In this document: positions 9,710 to 17,798 of the stretch, piece after piece
Position numbering within the stretch: the first letter of the stretch is position 1
How the letters are laid out: each line of letters starts with the position of its first letter
Assembly (NCBI RefSeq): GCF_022378355.1
Contig: NZ_JAKMAJ010000009.1
Span: forward strand, 124,001 to 188,000
Direction: 5' to 3'
From: Brenneria bubanii
GTDB taxonomy: Bacteria > Pseudomonadota > Gammaproteobacteria > Enterobacterales > Enterobacteriaceae
Length of the DNA: 64,000 nucleotides
Translations under genes and position numbers: made by a program
The notes under the pieces: model-generated
Told to the model about the DNA's origin: nothing
Database searches by the model: none
The model's input: only the letters and a program-made list of their open reading frames with translations

Positions 9710-11692
9710 CTATTTTTCCGCCACGCGCGTCAGCCATGCTATATATGCCGCATCCGCATCAGGCGGCGGATTTTGGCGATAGGCGTCAAGTTCTTGACGC
9801 ATACCGAAAATTTTCCATATAAGCGGCGCCAGAGCGGCGGCCGCGCTGTTCGTCCCTTCGGCTTCGCGCAGCAGTCCCAGGCTTCGCTCCTGATATTCGG
9901 CAAGCGCCTCTGATTGATAGTCGAACGCTTTAGCCAGCCCGGAGATGTACATCAGCGTCGCGACGTCCGCCGACGGCCAATGCAAAGCCATATTGAGCGG
10001 CCAGTCCAGCATTGCCCTCTCCCCCCACATTGAGGATCGGGGTACCTTCTCATTGGCGACCAGCGTCAGCATGAAAGCCTGACCCAACGCCGTCAGATAC
10101 ACCGGCATCGCCTCGACGGAGGGGCGCTGGTAGAACGGATCCACAGGCTGTTCACGCGTCAGACCGACCTGGGCGAACAAACGTTGCTCAAGGTTCAGCA
10201 CCAAAGCGCCAAGATCGGCATGGATTGCCTGGCCGCTTTCCGCGGCGTGTTTGGTGCGGGTGGCGCAGTCCCAAAGGCTTAAGGACAGTTGCCACTGTCG
10301 CCCATCGCCTTCGCCAGAACAGCCTATTTCACCGGTGACAAAATAGCGCATTGTCGGCGGCACGATATCGAACAGCGCGTGACCATCGACCCCGCCGCTT
10401 GATACCACCGGACCGCCGCCCTCGACGATCTGGAAATAGCAATTCGTCGCGTAGTCGCTCCAATGGTGAGCCGCTTCGGCAAGATAGAGAGGAATTGCGC
10501 GAGTCAGGCGACCCAGATCGTCTTCACGCTGGGCTTCGGCGCCCTGAGGGACGTCGGTAATTTTTGCAAGCGCAAAGAAACCTATCTTTTGCGCACTTTC
10601 CGGCTTTGGTTTAAACAACCAATCCGCCTTACGCAAACCGTAATGCCAGATCGGCTGGGTGAGCGCCAACGTACTGATCTTCAACTGGTCCGGATCGGCT
10701 GGAATACTTTTCTCGCCCTGCTCACGCATCGTCTGAAAGACCTGCGCAAACTCATCAAGATACTGTTTGATTGGCGCGAAGCCCAACGAATACAGGCGCG
10801 CAAGCAGCTTTTCGCCCTCGGCGGCGTCGCCGAGTTGCTGATAGGCGCGCAGCACATTGATGCCGGCCATGGGGTCATGCCGCCGTTCGTCATAAACCGG
10901 CGCGACAAGTTCGACGATCAGCGGAACCTGGCCATTGTTGCCAAGATCGCCGGAGATCATCATGAGCGCGCCCGCGTCGAACATGCCGCCGTTCAGTACT
11001 TCGGCATAGAGGGTCCGGGCCGTTTCGACGTCCTGGCGTTCCAGATGATGGCGCGCCAGCCACAATTTCGCTCGCCAACTGCCGGGCAATTCCGCGACGC
11101 GGCGCAAGGCCGCCAGATAGCCCGCCTCGCCTTCGCGTTCCTGATGAATGGTCGCCCACCAGATTAATCCATTGTCCTGGTTCGGATCGGCCTGGATCGC
11201 TTGCCACAGCATTTCATCGGCACGGGCGTCGTCACCCCGTTCGGCAAAAACCTTAGCCAGATTGGTCAGCAGGGTTCCCGTGGCGCCTGATGTCTCAATG
11301 CCCGCACGCAGCGTGCGCTCAGCCGCGGCCAGGTGGCCATTCTTCATCAGCACAATGCCTTCAATCACATGGGCGCGCTCAGGCACATCGTCAATTTCCA
11401 CCAGACGTTCAGCGGCCGGTATCAAGTCGGCGGCGAAGCCGTCGTTCAAGCCCGACAGAATCGCATTATAAAGTTCGTCGGCACTGTTCCAATTTTGCTG
11501 TAAAAACGGCAGGAACATGCTCTCGCGCCACTCGTCGCGCGCAACATGAATTTCCCGCCCATAAGCGTCATAGGCGACAATCGGGTCGTCATTGGCGAGC
11601 GGGGATTCCGCCTCATTGGCATTCTCGGAAGCGCTGGCCGTATGCGCAGGTTTATTTTTGCCGCGTACGGCGGACAGGATACGTTTAAACAT
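9710..11692 (-). CDS. Large tetratricopeptide-repeat protein of unknown function
   Basis: Cytoplasmic-looking scaffold protein of about 660 residues; the biochemical role is unknown. Seen: a charged N-terminal 60 residues (FKRILSAVRGKNK, then Glu/Asn/Ser-rich), then TPR-like helix pairs from about residue 80 to 320 (GHLAAAERTLRAGIETSGATGTLLTNLAKVFAERGD and similar), followed by a non-repeat C-terminal half with no motif I recognise. The open frame reaches 11797, but the added 35 residues look spurious; ATG 11692 (MFKRILSAV) is preferred although neither start has a strong ribosome site. It is divergent from a short gene of immunity-protein type at 11886. Partners are not evident from sequence. 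Confidence 0.7.
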   Translation of the reverse strand: MFKRILSAVRGKNKPAHTASASENANEAESPLANDDPIVAYDAYGREIHVARDEWRESMFLPFLQQNWNSADELYNAILSGLNDGFAADLIPAAERLVEIDDVPERAHVIEGIVLMKNGHLAAAERTLRAGIETSGATGTLLTNLAKVFAERGDDARADEMLWQAIQADPNQDNGLIWWATIHQEREGEAGYLAALRRVAELPGSWRAKLWLARHHLERQDVETARTLYAEVLNGGMFDAGALMMISGDLGNNGQVPLIVELVAPVYDERRHDPMAGINVLRAYQQLGDAAEGEKLLARLYSLGFAPIKQYLDEFAQVFQTMREQGEKSIPADPDQLKISTLALTQPIWHYGLRKADWLFKPKPESAQKIGFFALAKITDVPQGAEAQREDDLGRLTRAIPLYLAEAAHHWSDYATNCYFQIVEGGGPVVSSGGVDGHALFDIVPPTMRYFVTGEIGCSGEGDGRQWQLSLSLWDCATRTKHAAESGQAIHADLGALVLNLEQRLFAQVGLTREQPVDPFYQRPSVEAMPVYLTALGQAFMLTLVANEKVPRSSMWGERAMLDWPLNMALHWPSADVATLMYISGLAKAFDYQSEALAEYQERSLGLLREAEGTNSAAAALAPLIWKIFGMRQELDAYRQNPPPDADAAYIAWLTRVAEK

Positions 11693-11885
11693 CAGTGAAA
11701 TCATCATATTGGTGGAGACATAAAGCATCAGGCAAAAGACTGGCATAAAACCCAGGCTTAGTCTATGGCAGCGCATCGCGCAGTCAGTGCTCATCATCCA
11801 TTCGTACCCGGCGCTAGCGGCGCGTCTGACATGCTGTTAGGCTGCTGGCATCGTTTTTAACATATCACAATGTGCGGAGCATGAA

Positions 11886-12260
11886 GTGGATACACCGTTA
11901 GCCTGTATTAAAAATTATTTTGCCGAAATGAAGGCGCTGGACGATCTCTATTTGCCGCTGCCAGAGGATGACGAGGAAGCCCATGCCCGGCTGAAAGAGC
12001 TGACGCCGCGGCGGACCGCGATCTATCAAAAATACTGGTGTCGTAACGATGATTACTGGCTGGATAATTCGTATGGCGGCACATCGAAATATACTTTCGA
12101 TGACAGTATGGTCATCGATTCAGGCGAGAACTTTAATGATGCGGTATTTATTGTCATGAAGCGGCGCGAATACCTTATGGAACATCGTGAACTATGGCTG
12201 TTTACGTTGACCGATGATGGCTGGAAGATTGCCGATCGGCTGACATTCGACGAGCAATAG
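11886..12260 (+). CDS. Small acidic protein, possible NTF2-fold immunity protein
   Basis: Predicted soluble protein of 124 residues. Seen: alternating helix and strand pattern with aromatic-rich segments (YQKYWCRNDDYWLDNSYGG, FIVMKRREYLMEHRELWLF, DGWKIADRLTF), reminiscent of NTF2-like folds, which include several immunity families of polymorphic toxins. The start is GTG with GGAG seven bases upstream; the nearby ATG at 11881 is in another frame. It sits in a group of small genes of similar character with no toxin gene beside it. The fold is my inference from the pattern; no catalytic residues are apparent. Confidence 0.6.
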   Translation: MDTPLACIKNYFAEMKALDDLYLPLPEDDEEAHARLKELTPRRTAIYQKYWCRNDDYWLDNSYGGTSKYTFDDSMVIDSGENFNDAVFIVMKRREYLMEHRELWLFTLTDDGWKIADRLTFDEQ

Positions 12261-12372
12261 TTCAGGCGGCGCAGACAACCTTCGCGCGCCGGCATTACCG
12301 GTCCGCGGCGGCTTGTCGCGCAGCGAAAGTTGGCCATTTTATACAAAAAGATCAAACTGTTACTCTAAACGA

Positions 12373-12389
12373 GAATGATATTATCATTC
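12373..12389. promoter_or_regulatory. Fur-box-like palindrome
   Basis: GAATGATATTATCATTC is a perfect 7-3-7 palindrome 67 bp before the start of the DUF4303-type gene. It resembles enterobacterial Fur boxes but matches the 19-bp consensus at only about 12 positions. It could equally be an unrelated operator. Confidence 0.35.
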
Positions 12390-12456
12390 GTCGATAGTAA
12401 GTGACGTTGACGAATCGGCTGATGATTGAATCCGTGACGGAAATGAAGGAAGCAGA

Positions 12457-13041
12457 ATGATTAACTTGAATATTGACCGGCTGGCGTCATGTTTTATTCG
12501 CCAAATTGAACGTGCGACTTCGCTATTCTCTTCGCATGCGGAAAACCAAGCGGTTTATGCCTTCTGTCTGGATTTAGATATTGAAAACGGCGAATGTCGC
12601 GTCTCCTGGAATACGCAGCAGGCTTTCGACGCCACGCTGGCGGAATATCAAGCGCAAGAGAATCGATACGGCGCGCTGGATGTCGATAGCGTCAGCGGCA
12701 TCAAATATAATTCGGGCGACTTTTCGTATCATCTGGACGACCTGGATGACGATGATGACGGGCTCGGTCAGGCGCTTGGCGAGATCATGGCGCAACTGGG
12801 CCCCTTGTATGATGAAAAAGGCGCCGAATTTTACCAGCAATATTATCAATCCGTGATCGAAAACCAGGTGGTATCCTGCGCCGCCGGGGCGATTACGCAG
12901 ACGCTGACCGCGCTTGCCCGCTTTGATCAGCATGCGGATTTTATCGCTTTCGTCACCCTGCATGATGCCGATGACGAGCGTTTGCTCAGTATCATACGGC
13001 AAACGGTCGATGAGGCATTATTGACTAAAATTTTTAGCTGA
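12457..13041 (+). CDS. DUF4303 family protein
   Basis: Soluble 194-residue acidic protein of the DUF4303 type, function unknown. Seen: an N-terminal helix (IDRLASCFIRQIERATSLF), a beta segment AVYAFCLDLDIENGECRVSWNT, an acidic patch DDLDDDDDGLGQALGEIM around residue 95-112, and a C-terminal ADFIAFVTLHDADDERLLSIIRQTV, the end usual for this family. ATG 12457 has AAGGAAG about eight bases upstream. Proteins of this family are often found near SUKH/immunity-like genes, which fits the neighbouring small genes, but a direct role in toxin immunity is only an inference. A palindrome upstream may be an iron-dependent operator. Confidence 0.68.
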   Translation: MINLNIDRLASCFIRQIERATSLFSSHAENQAVYAFCLDLDIENGECRVSWNTQQAFDATLAEYQAQENRYGALDVDSVSGIKYNSGDFSYHLDDLDDDDDGLGQALGEIMAQLGPLYDEKGAEFYQQYYQSVIENQVVSCAAGAITQTLTALARFDQHADFIAFVTLHDADDERLLSIIRQTVDEALLTKIFS

Positions 13042-13062
13042 GCGGCTCTTTTTATTGCTGGC

Positions 13063-13449
13063 TCAGCGTGCCGCGGAGCGTCGATTGATCACGTCCTTCA
13101 CATAGTGATCAATCGCCATGTTATTTTCCCGGCTCACGCGCGCAATGAACGTCTGGAGAAGCGCGAACGTGGCGTGTAGCACCACCGCGACAAGGCTATC
13201 GAAGTCGCTTTGGGTAAAGCGGTCGTTTCCTTTTAGCGTCGAACGCTGCAGCAATGTGTGCGCGATGACTTCAAGAACGGCGCGCCGGTAGTCATCGGAA
13301 AGCAGGACATCCAGATCGGTCTGACGAATCTCAAAGCTAAAGCTGAAGCTGACAACCCCCGAGTCGACAGGCAGCGAGTAGATCAATCGCTCAGCTGACT
13401 GTTCGACATAGGGTTCATATCCCTCGCCCATTCGCCGTAGCGATTTCAT
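13063..13449 (-). CDS. Hypothetical protein, 128 residues
   Basis: I do not recognise this protein. Seen: a soluble mixed alpha/beta sequence with a beta-rich middle (LIYSLPVDSGVVSFSFSFEIRQ) followed by long helices (DYRRAVLEVIAHTLLQRS, DFDSLVAVVLHATFALLQTFIARVSREN). No signal peptide or membrane segment. It is convergent with the DUF4303-type gene, with only 21 bp between the stops. Base composition is like the core genes, which argues for a real, established gene. It may be another member of the small immunity-like group, but nothing in the sequence proves that. Confidence 0.6.
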   Translation of the reverse strand: MKSLRRMGEGYEPYVEQSAERLIYSLPVDSGVVSFSFSFEIRQTDLDVLLSDDYRRAVLEVIAHTLLQRSTLKGNDRFTQSDFDSLVAVVLHATFALLQTFIARVSRENNMAIDHYVKDVINRRSAAR

Positions 13450-13630
13450 ACCGCGCTACCTTATGCCGTCAGACGGTTAATATTCCCGGATACCGAAACG
13501 CCAAGATCCGCTATCAGTGAGCGCCCGCTTTCAGCCGGCAGGGCGCTCGCGCTGATGCGATAAAAGCCGGGAGGCCAAGCGTCATGTTTTAATGAAGACG
13601 GTTGATACCTCAGCATCGGTACGACGATCA

Positions 13631-14170
13631 TTACCACATCAAATCATCAGGCACTTTGAAATCGGCATAGGGATCGTCTTCATCCTGCTCTTCCTGACTA
13701 AGCGCACTATTTAATACAATACTGTCCGCATCCCGCTGCGCAATTTTATCGGCTACGCTCGCTGGGATAATCGCGTATTCACTCTCGCCGCCGTTACCCA
13801 CCGCCAAACGCGCGATGGCGAGGCGGCCACTAATCAGCTGAGCTTGAGTAAGCTTATCCACCACTATTTTTTTAATTAAATTATTATCCGTGAAGTTAAA
13901 ACCAATATCGCCTTTTGCAATGTCGATCCTGTTCATTTCAATCAGCTGTTTCACCTGAGCCTTATACTCTTTAGATAAAGCGGCTTGTTTTTGCTGATCG
14001 TTTAGCTGCTTATCACGCTCAAGTTGCGCTTTTTTATTCTCCTCTACCGCCGCTCTTGCCTCACGAGCCTGAACGCGTGATTTTTTAGCCGTTCTTTGCA
14101 CTTTGGCCATTTTTTTGCTGGTCACTAATCCAGCTTTTAGCATTTGCTCTTGTAAGGTGAGTTTTGTCAT
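13631..14170 (-). CDS. yaiL: YaiL-like DUF2058 protein
   Basis: Conserved gamma-proteobacterial protein of the DUF2058 (YaiL, nucleoprotein/polynucleotide-associated) family; its exact job is unknown. Seen: the family start MTKLTLQEQMLKAGLVTSKKMAKVQ, a long basic and polar helix (RTAKKSRVQAREARAAVEENKKAQLERDKQLNDQQKQAAL) in residues 27-66 that looks like a coiled coil able to touch nucleic acid, a globular middle (FNFTDNNLIKKIVVDKLTQAQLISGRLAIARL), and an acidic C-terminus ending DDPYADFKVPDDLMW. The length of 179 residues agrees with the family. It stands alone between unrelated genes. Confidence 0.87.
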   Translation of the reverse strand: MTKLTLQEQMLKAGLVTSKKMAKVQRTAKKSRVQAREARAAVEENKKAQLERDKQLNDQQKQAALSKEYKAQVKQLIEMNRIDIAKGDIGFNFTDNNLIKKIVVDKLTQAQLISGRLAIARLAVGNGGESEYAIIPASVADKIAQRDADSIVLNSALSQEEQDEDDPYADFKVPDDLMW

Positions 14171-14499
14171 CGTCGCTTCTAAACCAGTTGAATAATTTGT
14201 GGGATTATACCTGTAATTCTTGAGGCTGTAACAGGTTGCAAGATCTGATCGCCAGACTCGCCCGACGCCTCGTGGCGTTCAAAATAATCGTATACCCGCG
14301 TTGACGCTGCGATATCGATCGTCCACCGCGCGTGCCGGCGACGGCGAAAGCATCAATTTGTCTGCGGCACAAGGGGATCGGATTGCTGGCGGAGTGGATA
14401 AAAACCCTATAGCGCACAAGCGCCTGGAGGTTAGTCGAGATGCCGAGTGTCTGCTTATGGATGACGCAGAGCCTCGGCACCGGATCGATCCGAGTGATT
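14171..14499. other. Non-coding or decayed 329-bp gap
   Basis: Open frames exist on both strands here, but neither gives a recognisable protein or has a ribosome site. I see no promoter or repeat I can support. It could hold a degraded gene. Confidence 0.4.
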
Positions 14500-14982
14500 T
14501 CAGACCTTGAGCAGTTTCACCGCGGCGTCCACGTCTATCTCATCTTCCGAGAAAATTAACGTGGTTCCCTGGAAGGTGGTGATCGCCAGTTTTTTCAGTG
14601 AGCGCATTTCACCCGGCTGGTCGGCTGATTTCGGTCTGATGCTCTCCATCAGCAGTCCCACAGACAGCACGGTATTTTCTTTATCAATACGGGTATCGGC
14701 AGGCACTTCTTCGCGGTAAACCAGGTACGACTTGATCGACGTGAGCTTAAGGCGCTCGCCCGCGATATAGATGTATTTGCTTTCCGGTACGACCTTCACG
14801 GCATAAGCCGACAGCCCCTTGTTATTGGTGGTGGGTTCGAAAGTGACCGCCGCATCTTTCTTAATCAGATCAGGGTTGGCGACTTTAATCACATGAAAAT
14901 AACGATTATCGCCGTTTTCATCTTTGATAAACCCAAAACCTTTATCTTTAAACCAGGTTGTGATCGTTCCGTTCATCGCCAT
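14500..14982 (-). CDS. Cold-shock-domain protein with C-terminal extension
   Basis: Probable RNA/DNA-binding protein. Seen: residues 1-65 form a cold-shock domain with intact RNP1 (KGFGFI at about 13-18) but a weakened RNP2 (RYFHVIKV in place of the usual FVHFSAI), so binding may differ from CspA. The remaining 95 residues (ESKYIYIAGERLKLTSIKSYLVYRE ... TTFQGTTLIFSEDEIDVDAAVKLLKV) form a second, beta-rich unit I do not recognise. Two ATGs are possible, at 14982 and 14976; AGGCGG precedes the first closely and the second at a better distance. It is a single-gene unit followed by the intergenic gap 14171-14499. Confidence 0.8.
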   Translation of the reverse strand: MAMNGTITTWFKDKGFGFIKDENGDNRYFHVIKVANPDLIKKDAAVTFEPTTNNKGLSAYAVKVVPESKYIYIAGERLKLTSIKSYLVYREEVPADTRIDKENTVLSVGLLMESIRPKSADQPGEMRSLKKLAITTFQGTTLIFSEDEIDVDAAVKLLKV

Positions 14983-15510
14983 TACCGCCTACTTAATCGT
15001 TTATCTACTCAATTTTTACAGCGCGCAGTGTAAAGCACAATGCCTGCGCAAACCACGTCTTTGGGTTCAGTCTGGACGATAAACTTCAGATACGCGCAGG
15101 GGCGGTCAATATAAATTCCCAAAAACCGTTTAGCTTGAGGCGTCTAATTTTCTCATCTATCTTTCAGATATGGAAGCGCCCTGAAATATTCATATCCTAA
15201 TGAAGAACAATAAGTTAATCATCGAAGGTACAGCAGCGAGCACCTGGCGACCTCCGCCGGATTTAAATCAGAGGCCGCCGATACAAGAAAGCTGGGCATT
15301 TTATCGAATGTTGGAAACCGATGAAAAAAAACCGTCTGACGGCGGATTAAGCTAATTTTTCATCGCGAATCGCCTGCGTTCAGGTAATGAGAAAATTCTG
15401 CCTATTCACGCGCTGATCTTGCAAAAGGACTCCCCTGTTCCCTCTGCAAAAATGGCGACTCAGTCTATCACCCGTGCTATTTTCGCCAGTGCCGTATTAA
15501 GTGCGGCTAT
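14983..15510. other. AT-rich 528-bp gap before the crotonase remnant
   Basis: Apart from the possible 51-codon frame at 15200-15355 I see no supported gene. The sequence is clearly richer in A and T than the flanking core genes, in keeping with acquired or decaying DNA. Confidence 0.45.
15200..15355 (+). CDS. Possible small proline-rich protein, 51 residues
   Basis: An ATG-to-TAA frame encoding a peptide beginning MKNNKLIIEGTAAS and continuing with TWRPPPDLNQRPP. No good ribosome site is visible upstream and I recognise no family, so this may be chance. It is recorded because it is the longest sensible frame in the gap. Confidence 0.22.
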   Translation: MKNNKLIIEGTAASTWRPPPDLNQRPPIQESWAFYRMLETDEKKPSDGGLS

Positions 15511-15657
15511 TTAGCTATTAGCGTGTAATTTTTTTAAAAAATTATCCAAATCCAACTCCACATCATATGTCTGAGCGCCATGTTTTAATGCTTTTTCAAT
15601 TAAATCTCTTGAGTTTTTATTTGTTATTACTTTTAAAAACTCGAAATACTCCATCAT
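15511..15657 (-). CDS. Small protein downstream of the crotonase gene, 48 residues
   Basis: A short gene easily missed by length cut-offs. Seen: a peptide starting MMEYFEFLKVITNKNSRDLI and ending LDLDNFLKKLHANS, helical and charged, with no signal peptide or membrane segment. GAAGGA lies five bases before the first ATG (15657), an excellent ribosome site, and the start is only 12 bp beyond the stop of the crotonase reading frame, so the two look co-transcribed. The AT-rich codons match the crotonase gene and differ from the core genes. Function unknown; it may be a small partner or carrier of the enzyme. Confidence 0.55.
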   Translation of the reverse strand: MMEYFEFLKVITNKNSRDLIEKALKHGAQTYDVELDLDNFLKKLHANS

Positions 15658-15669
15658 TAATCCTTCAAC

Positions 15670-16323
15670 CTATCCAGACTCACTGGCGTTGACGGTAAGT
15701 TTTATCGCTTGAATACTTTCCTGCGTATACCCGGCAATTCTTTCAGCCAAAGAATCGACGAATTCATCGATCTCGTTCTCGGGAATGGCGCGATTGATAT
15801 ATCCATAACGCTCAGCTAACTCTGCGGAAAAATCACCCCCGCTAAGGATTACCTCTAACGCTCTGGCGCGCCCGATTAACCTCGGTAAACGCTGGGTGCC
15901 TCCACCGGCAGGTATTATTCCTATCCCTATTTCGGGCTGCGCCAGAATGGTTTTATTCGCAACGGCAAACCTCATATCCATAGCCAAACTCAATTCACTG
16001 CCGCCGCCTCTGGCCCTTCCGGCTATTTTAGCTATTGTGACCTTTGGCATGGTTCGCATTCTCTCGCCAATGGTGTGAAACAGACCAAGAGAGCGCGTCA
16101 CCGTTTTATCAGCGGATAGTTTTACCAGATACTCCAAATCCGCATGAGCCATAAAGAAGTCAGGATTTGCGCTATCAAAAATAACAACCTTAATAGATGA
16201 ATCCTTTTCTATTTTTTTGTTATATCATCGAGCTTCATTAATAACTTGGCATCCATAATATTTATGGGCGGATAATCTATTGTGACTCTGGCAACAAAAT
16301 TATTAGTCGTAATTTTAAAGCAT
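15670..16323 (-). pseudogene. Enoyl-CoA hydratase/isomerase (crotonase) family gene, frameshifted
   Basis: Crotonase-fold acyl-CoA enzyme, interrupted. Seen: frame one reads ...NFVARVTIDYPPINIMDAKLL then MKLDDITKK and hits TAG at 16211-16209; the next frame continues at once with IEKDSSIKVVIFDSANPDFF and runs to the stop at 15670 through the family core ARGGGSELSLAMDMRFA and QPEIGIGIIPAGGGTQRLPRLIG. The break is at a run of seven A (T on the plus strand, 16212-16218); one more A would restore the frame. There is also no proper start codon for the N-terminal part; the ATG at 16323 is out of frame. Likely a pseudogene, though slippage at A-AAA-AAA could allow some full-length product. Confidence 0.8.
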
Positions 16324-16786
16324 TTGCAATCGGAGTAATTTATTATTCAACACCTTACAAATTAAAATGTTTAATTTCACATCGCGGAGTTTTTATCGCT
16401 AACCTTATGAATTATTATTAGTTCAAGAGTGTAGACAACATTTCATAAGTCAGCAGATTATTACAAAAAAAGCAATTTTAGATCGTGACGCTAAATAGCC
16501 TTACCGATCACCTCACTGAAATGGCAACATTCGTCCAGGTCGCGGTACGAAAACTGGACACGACGCGGCATAGCGTCCAGACGATTCGCTCCACGGTCAG
16601 AGCGCGATAATTCTGACGTTTAGGCGGAAATACATGCGGTCTTGATCGGACCGCGCATACGCGTCTTGCTCCACCTTGGCGTAGAACAATGCCGGGTGGG
16701 AAGTCAGGTTCCGATAAGGGATAATGAAAGGCATTATGTTGAAAAAGACTAAAACCGTCGTCTGTTAAAAGCGAGATATCTACTGA
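16324..16786. other. 463-bp region without a clear gene
   Basis: AT-rich up to about 16490, then core-like composition. Around 16487-16540 the plus strand reads LTDHLTEMATFVQV, which resembles the start of LysR regulators but breaks off at once, so it may be a relic. The last 100 bp should hold the promoter of the AraC-type fragment. Confidence 0.35.
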
Positions 16787-17087
16787 ATGACCAGACAAAG
16801 CGAGTTTGACTTTTCAAGCCGGTCAGTTATTCCCTATGCGCATGATTACAAACATGGAGATTATAAGGGCTGGCATACGCGCGGTTGCGCTCAGCTTATC
16901 CATACGTTGAGCGGCGTCATTCGTATTGAAACCCGGCAAGGGATTTGGATCGTTCCACCTTCGCGAGGCGTGTGGATACCGGCGCATATCCCGCATGCGC
17001 TGCATATTACAGGAGAGGTCAAAGCCAGAGTGCTCTTTGTCGAGCCATTGGCCAGGGCGGACCTGCCGGTGATCTGCCAGGTCTTGA
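16787..17087 (+). pseudogene. AraC-family regulator, N-terminal cupin fragment
   Basis: Remnant of an AraC-type regulator. Seen: about 100 residues of the sensor cupin ([20 protein letters not shown], then [45 protein letters not shown] and [20 protein letters not shown]), as in the NimR/YdeC-like group. The match ends at about 17087; the frame then runs 14 codons into antisense leuA sequence and stops at 17131. The DNA-binding half is absent, so the product cannot work as a regulator. The loss was a deletion that also removed the 3' part of the convergent leuA gene. Confidence 0.78.
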
Positions 17088-17509
17088 CCAAATACGATGT
17101 CTCTGAAAAGCGGCGCCGTCGCGTTGTATAAATGAATGGTCGCCCGATGAACGCCCCGAAGTGATTCAAAAGTTCGCGTAATCAAGTCTTCTCGTGCCTG
17201 GGTCAGCACCTGAATAGTCACACCCTGGGGGATACGTTTTCCTTCAATCAACGTCCGCACAAAATCAAAATCGATTTGTGACGCAGAGGGGAAAGCAACT
17301 TCAATTTTCCGGAAGCCATTGGCAATCAGCAAGTCCCAAAATTTCATTTTTTTGGCGCTGTCCATCGGCTCAGCCAATGCCTGATTACCATCGCGCAGAT
17401 CCGTTGAAAGCCAGCGCGGAGGGCGGGTTAACCTATTATCCGGCCATTGCCTGTCAGTCAGGTTTACTGGAGGATGCGCTTGATATTTGATTGCAGGATT
17501 ATTCAGCAT
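17088..17509 (-). pseudogene. leuA: 2-isopropylmalate synthase, N-terminal fragment
   Basis: Truncated leuA of the longer (type 2) family, first enzyme of leucine synthesis. Seen: about 140 residues from ATG 17509 ([14 protein letters not shown]), including [21 protein letters not shown] with the metal-binding DGNQ motif, and [15 protein letters not shown]; the match stops at FRDIVFG near 17088. Beyond that the frame is antisense of the AraC fragment, so an open frame from 17569 to 16823 is an artificial fusion. AGGGA lies about nine bases before the ATG. Roughly three quarters of the enzyme is missing, so it is inactive; another leuA probably exists elsewhere. Confidence 0.85.
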
Positions 17510-17798
17510 ACGGGTTTCCCTTTTAATAAAGATGCCCCAGTGTGGTGCTAAATCAGGCGGAAAACTCACCTGAAGATGACAACTGATTATTTAAAAATGA
17601 CAATCGCGAATTAAATTCCTGCCTTAATCCTGCCGACATAACCTCCCGGCACCTTGCCCGTGTCTTGGCCAACGACAACCGGTATGCTTACAATCATACC
17701 GAGCCATGCCGTATTATCAGGGGCAGATAACTAGCCTCTCGTTGATGCATTATAAGGTGGAGATCAAAGATGGTCTGTCTGAGGGCAAAGAGCACACC

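Noticed and set aside
14205-14510. Overlapping small frames on both strands
   Set aside because: Neither has a ribosome site or a recognisable protein; treated as a gap.
16508-16798. A 96-codon minus-strand frame
   Set aside because: No recognisable domain, no ribosome site, and biased composition.
16823-17569. A single 248-residue gene joining leuA-like and unknown sequence
   Set aside because: Its C-terminal part is antisense to the AraC-type cupin, so it is a product of a deletion, not a real fused protein.
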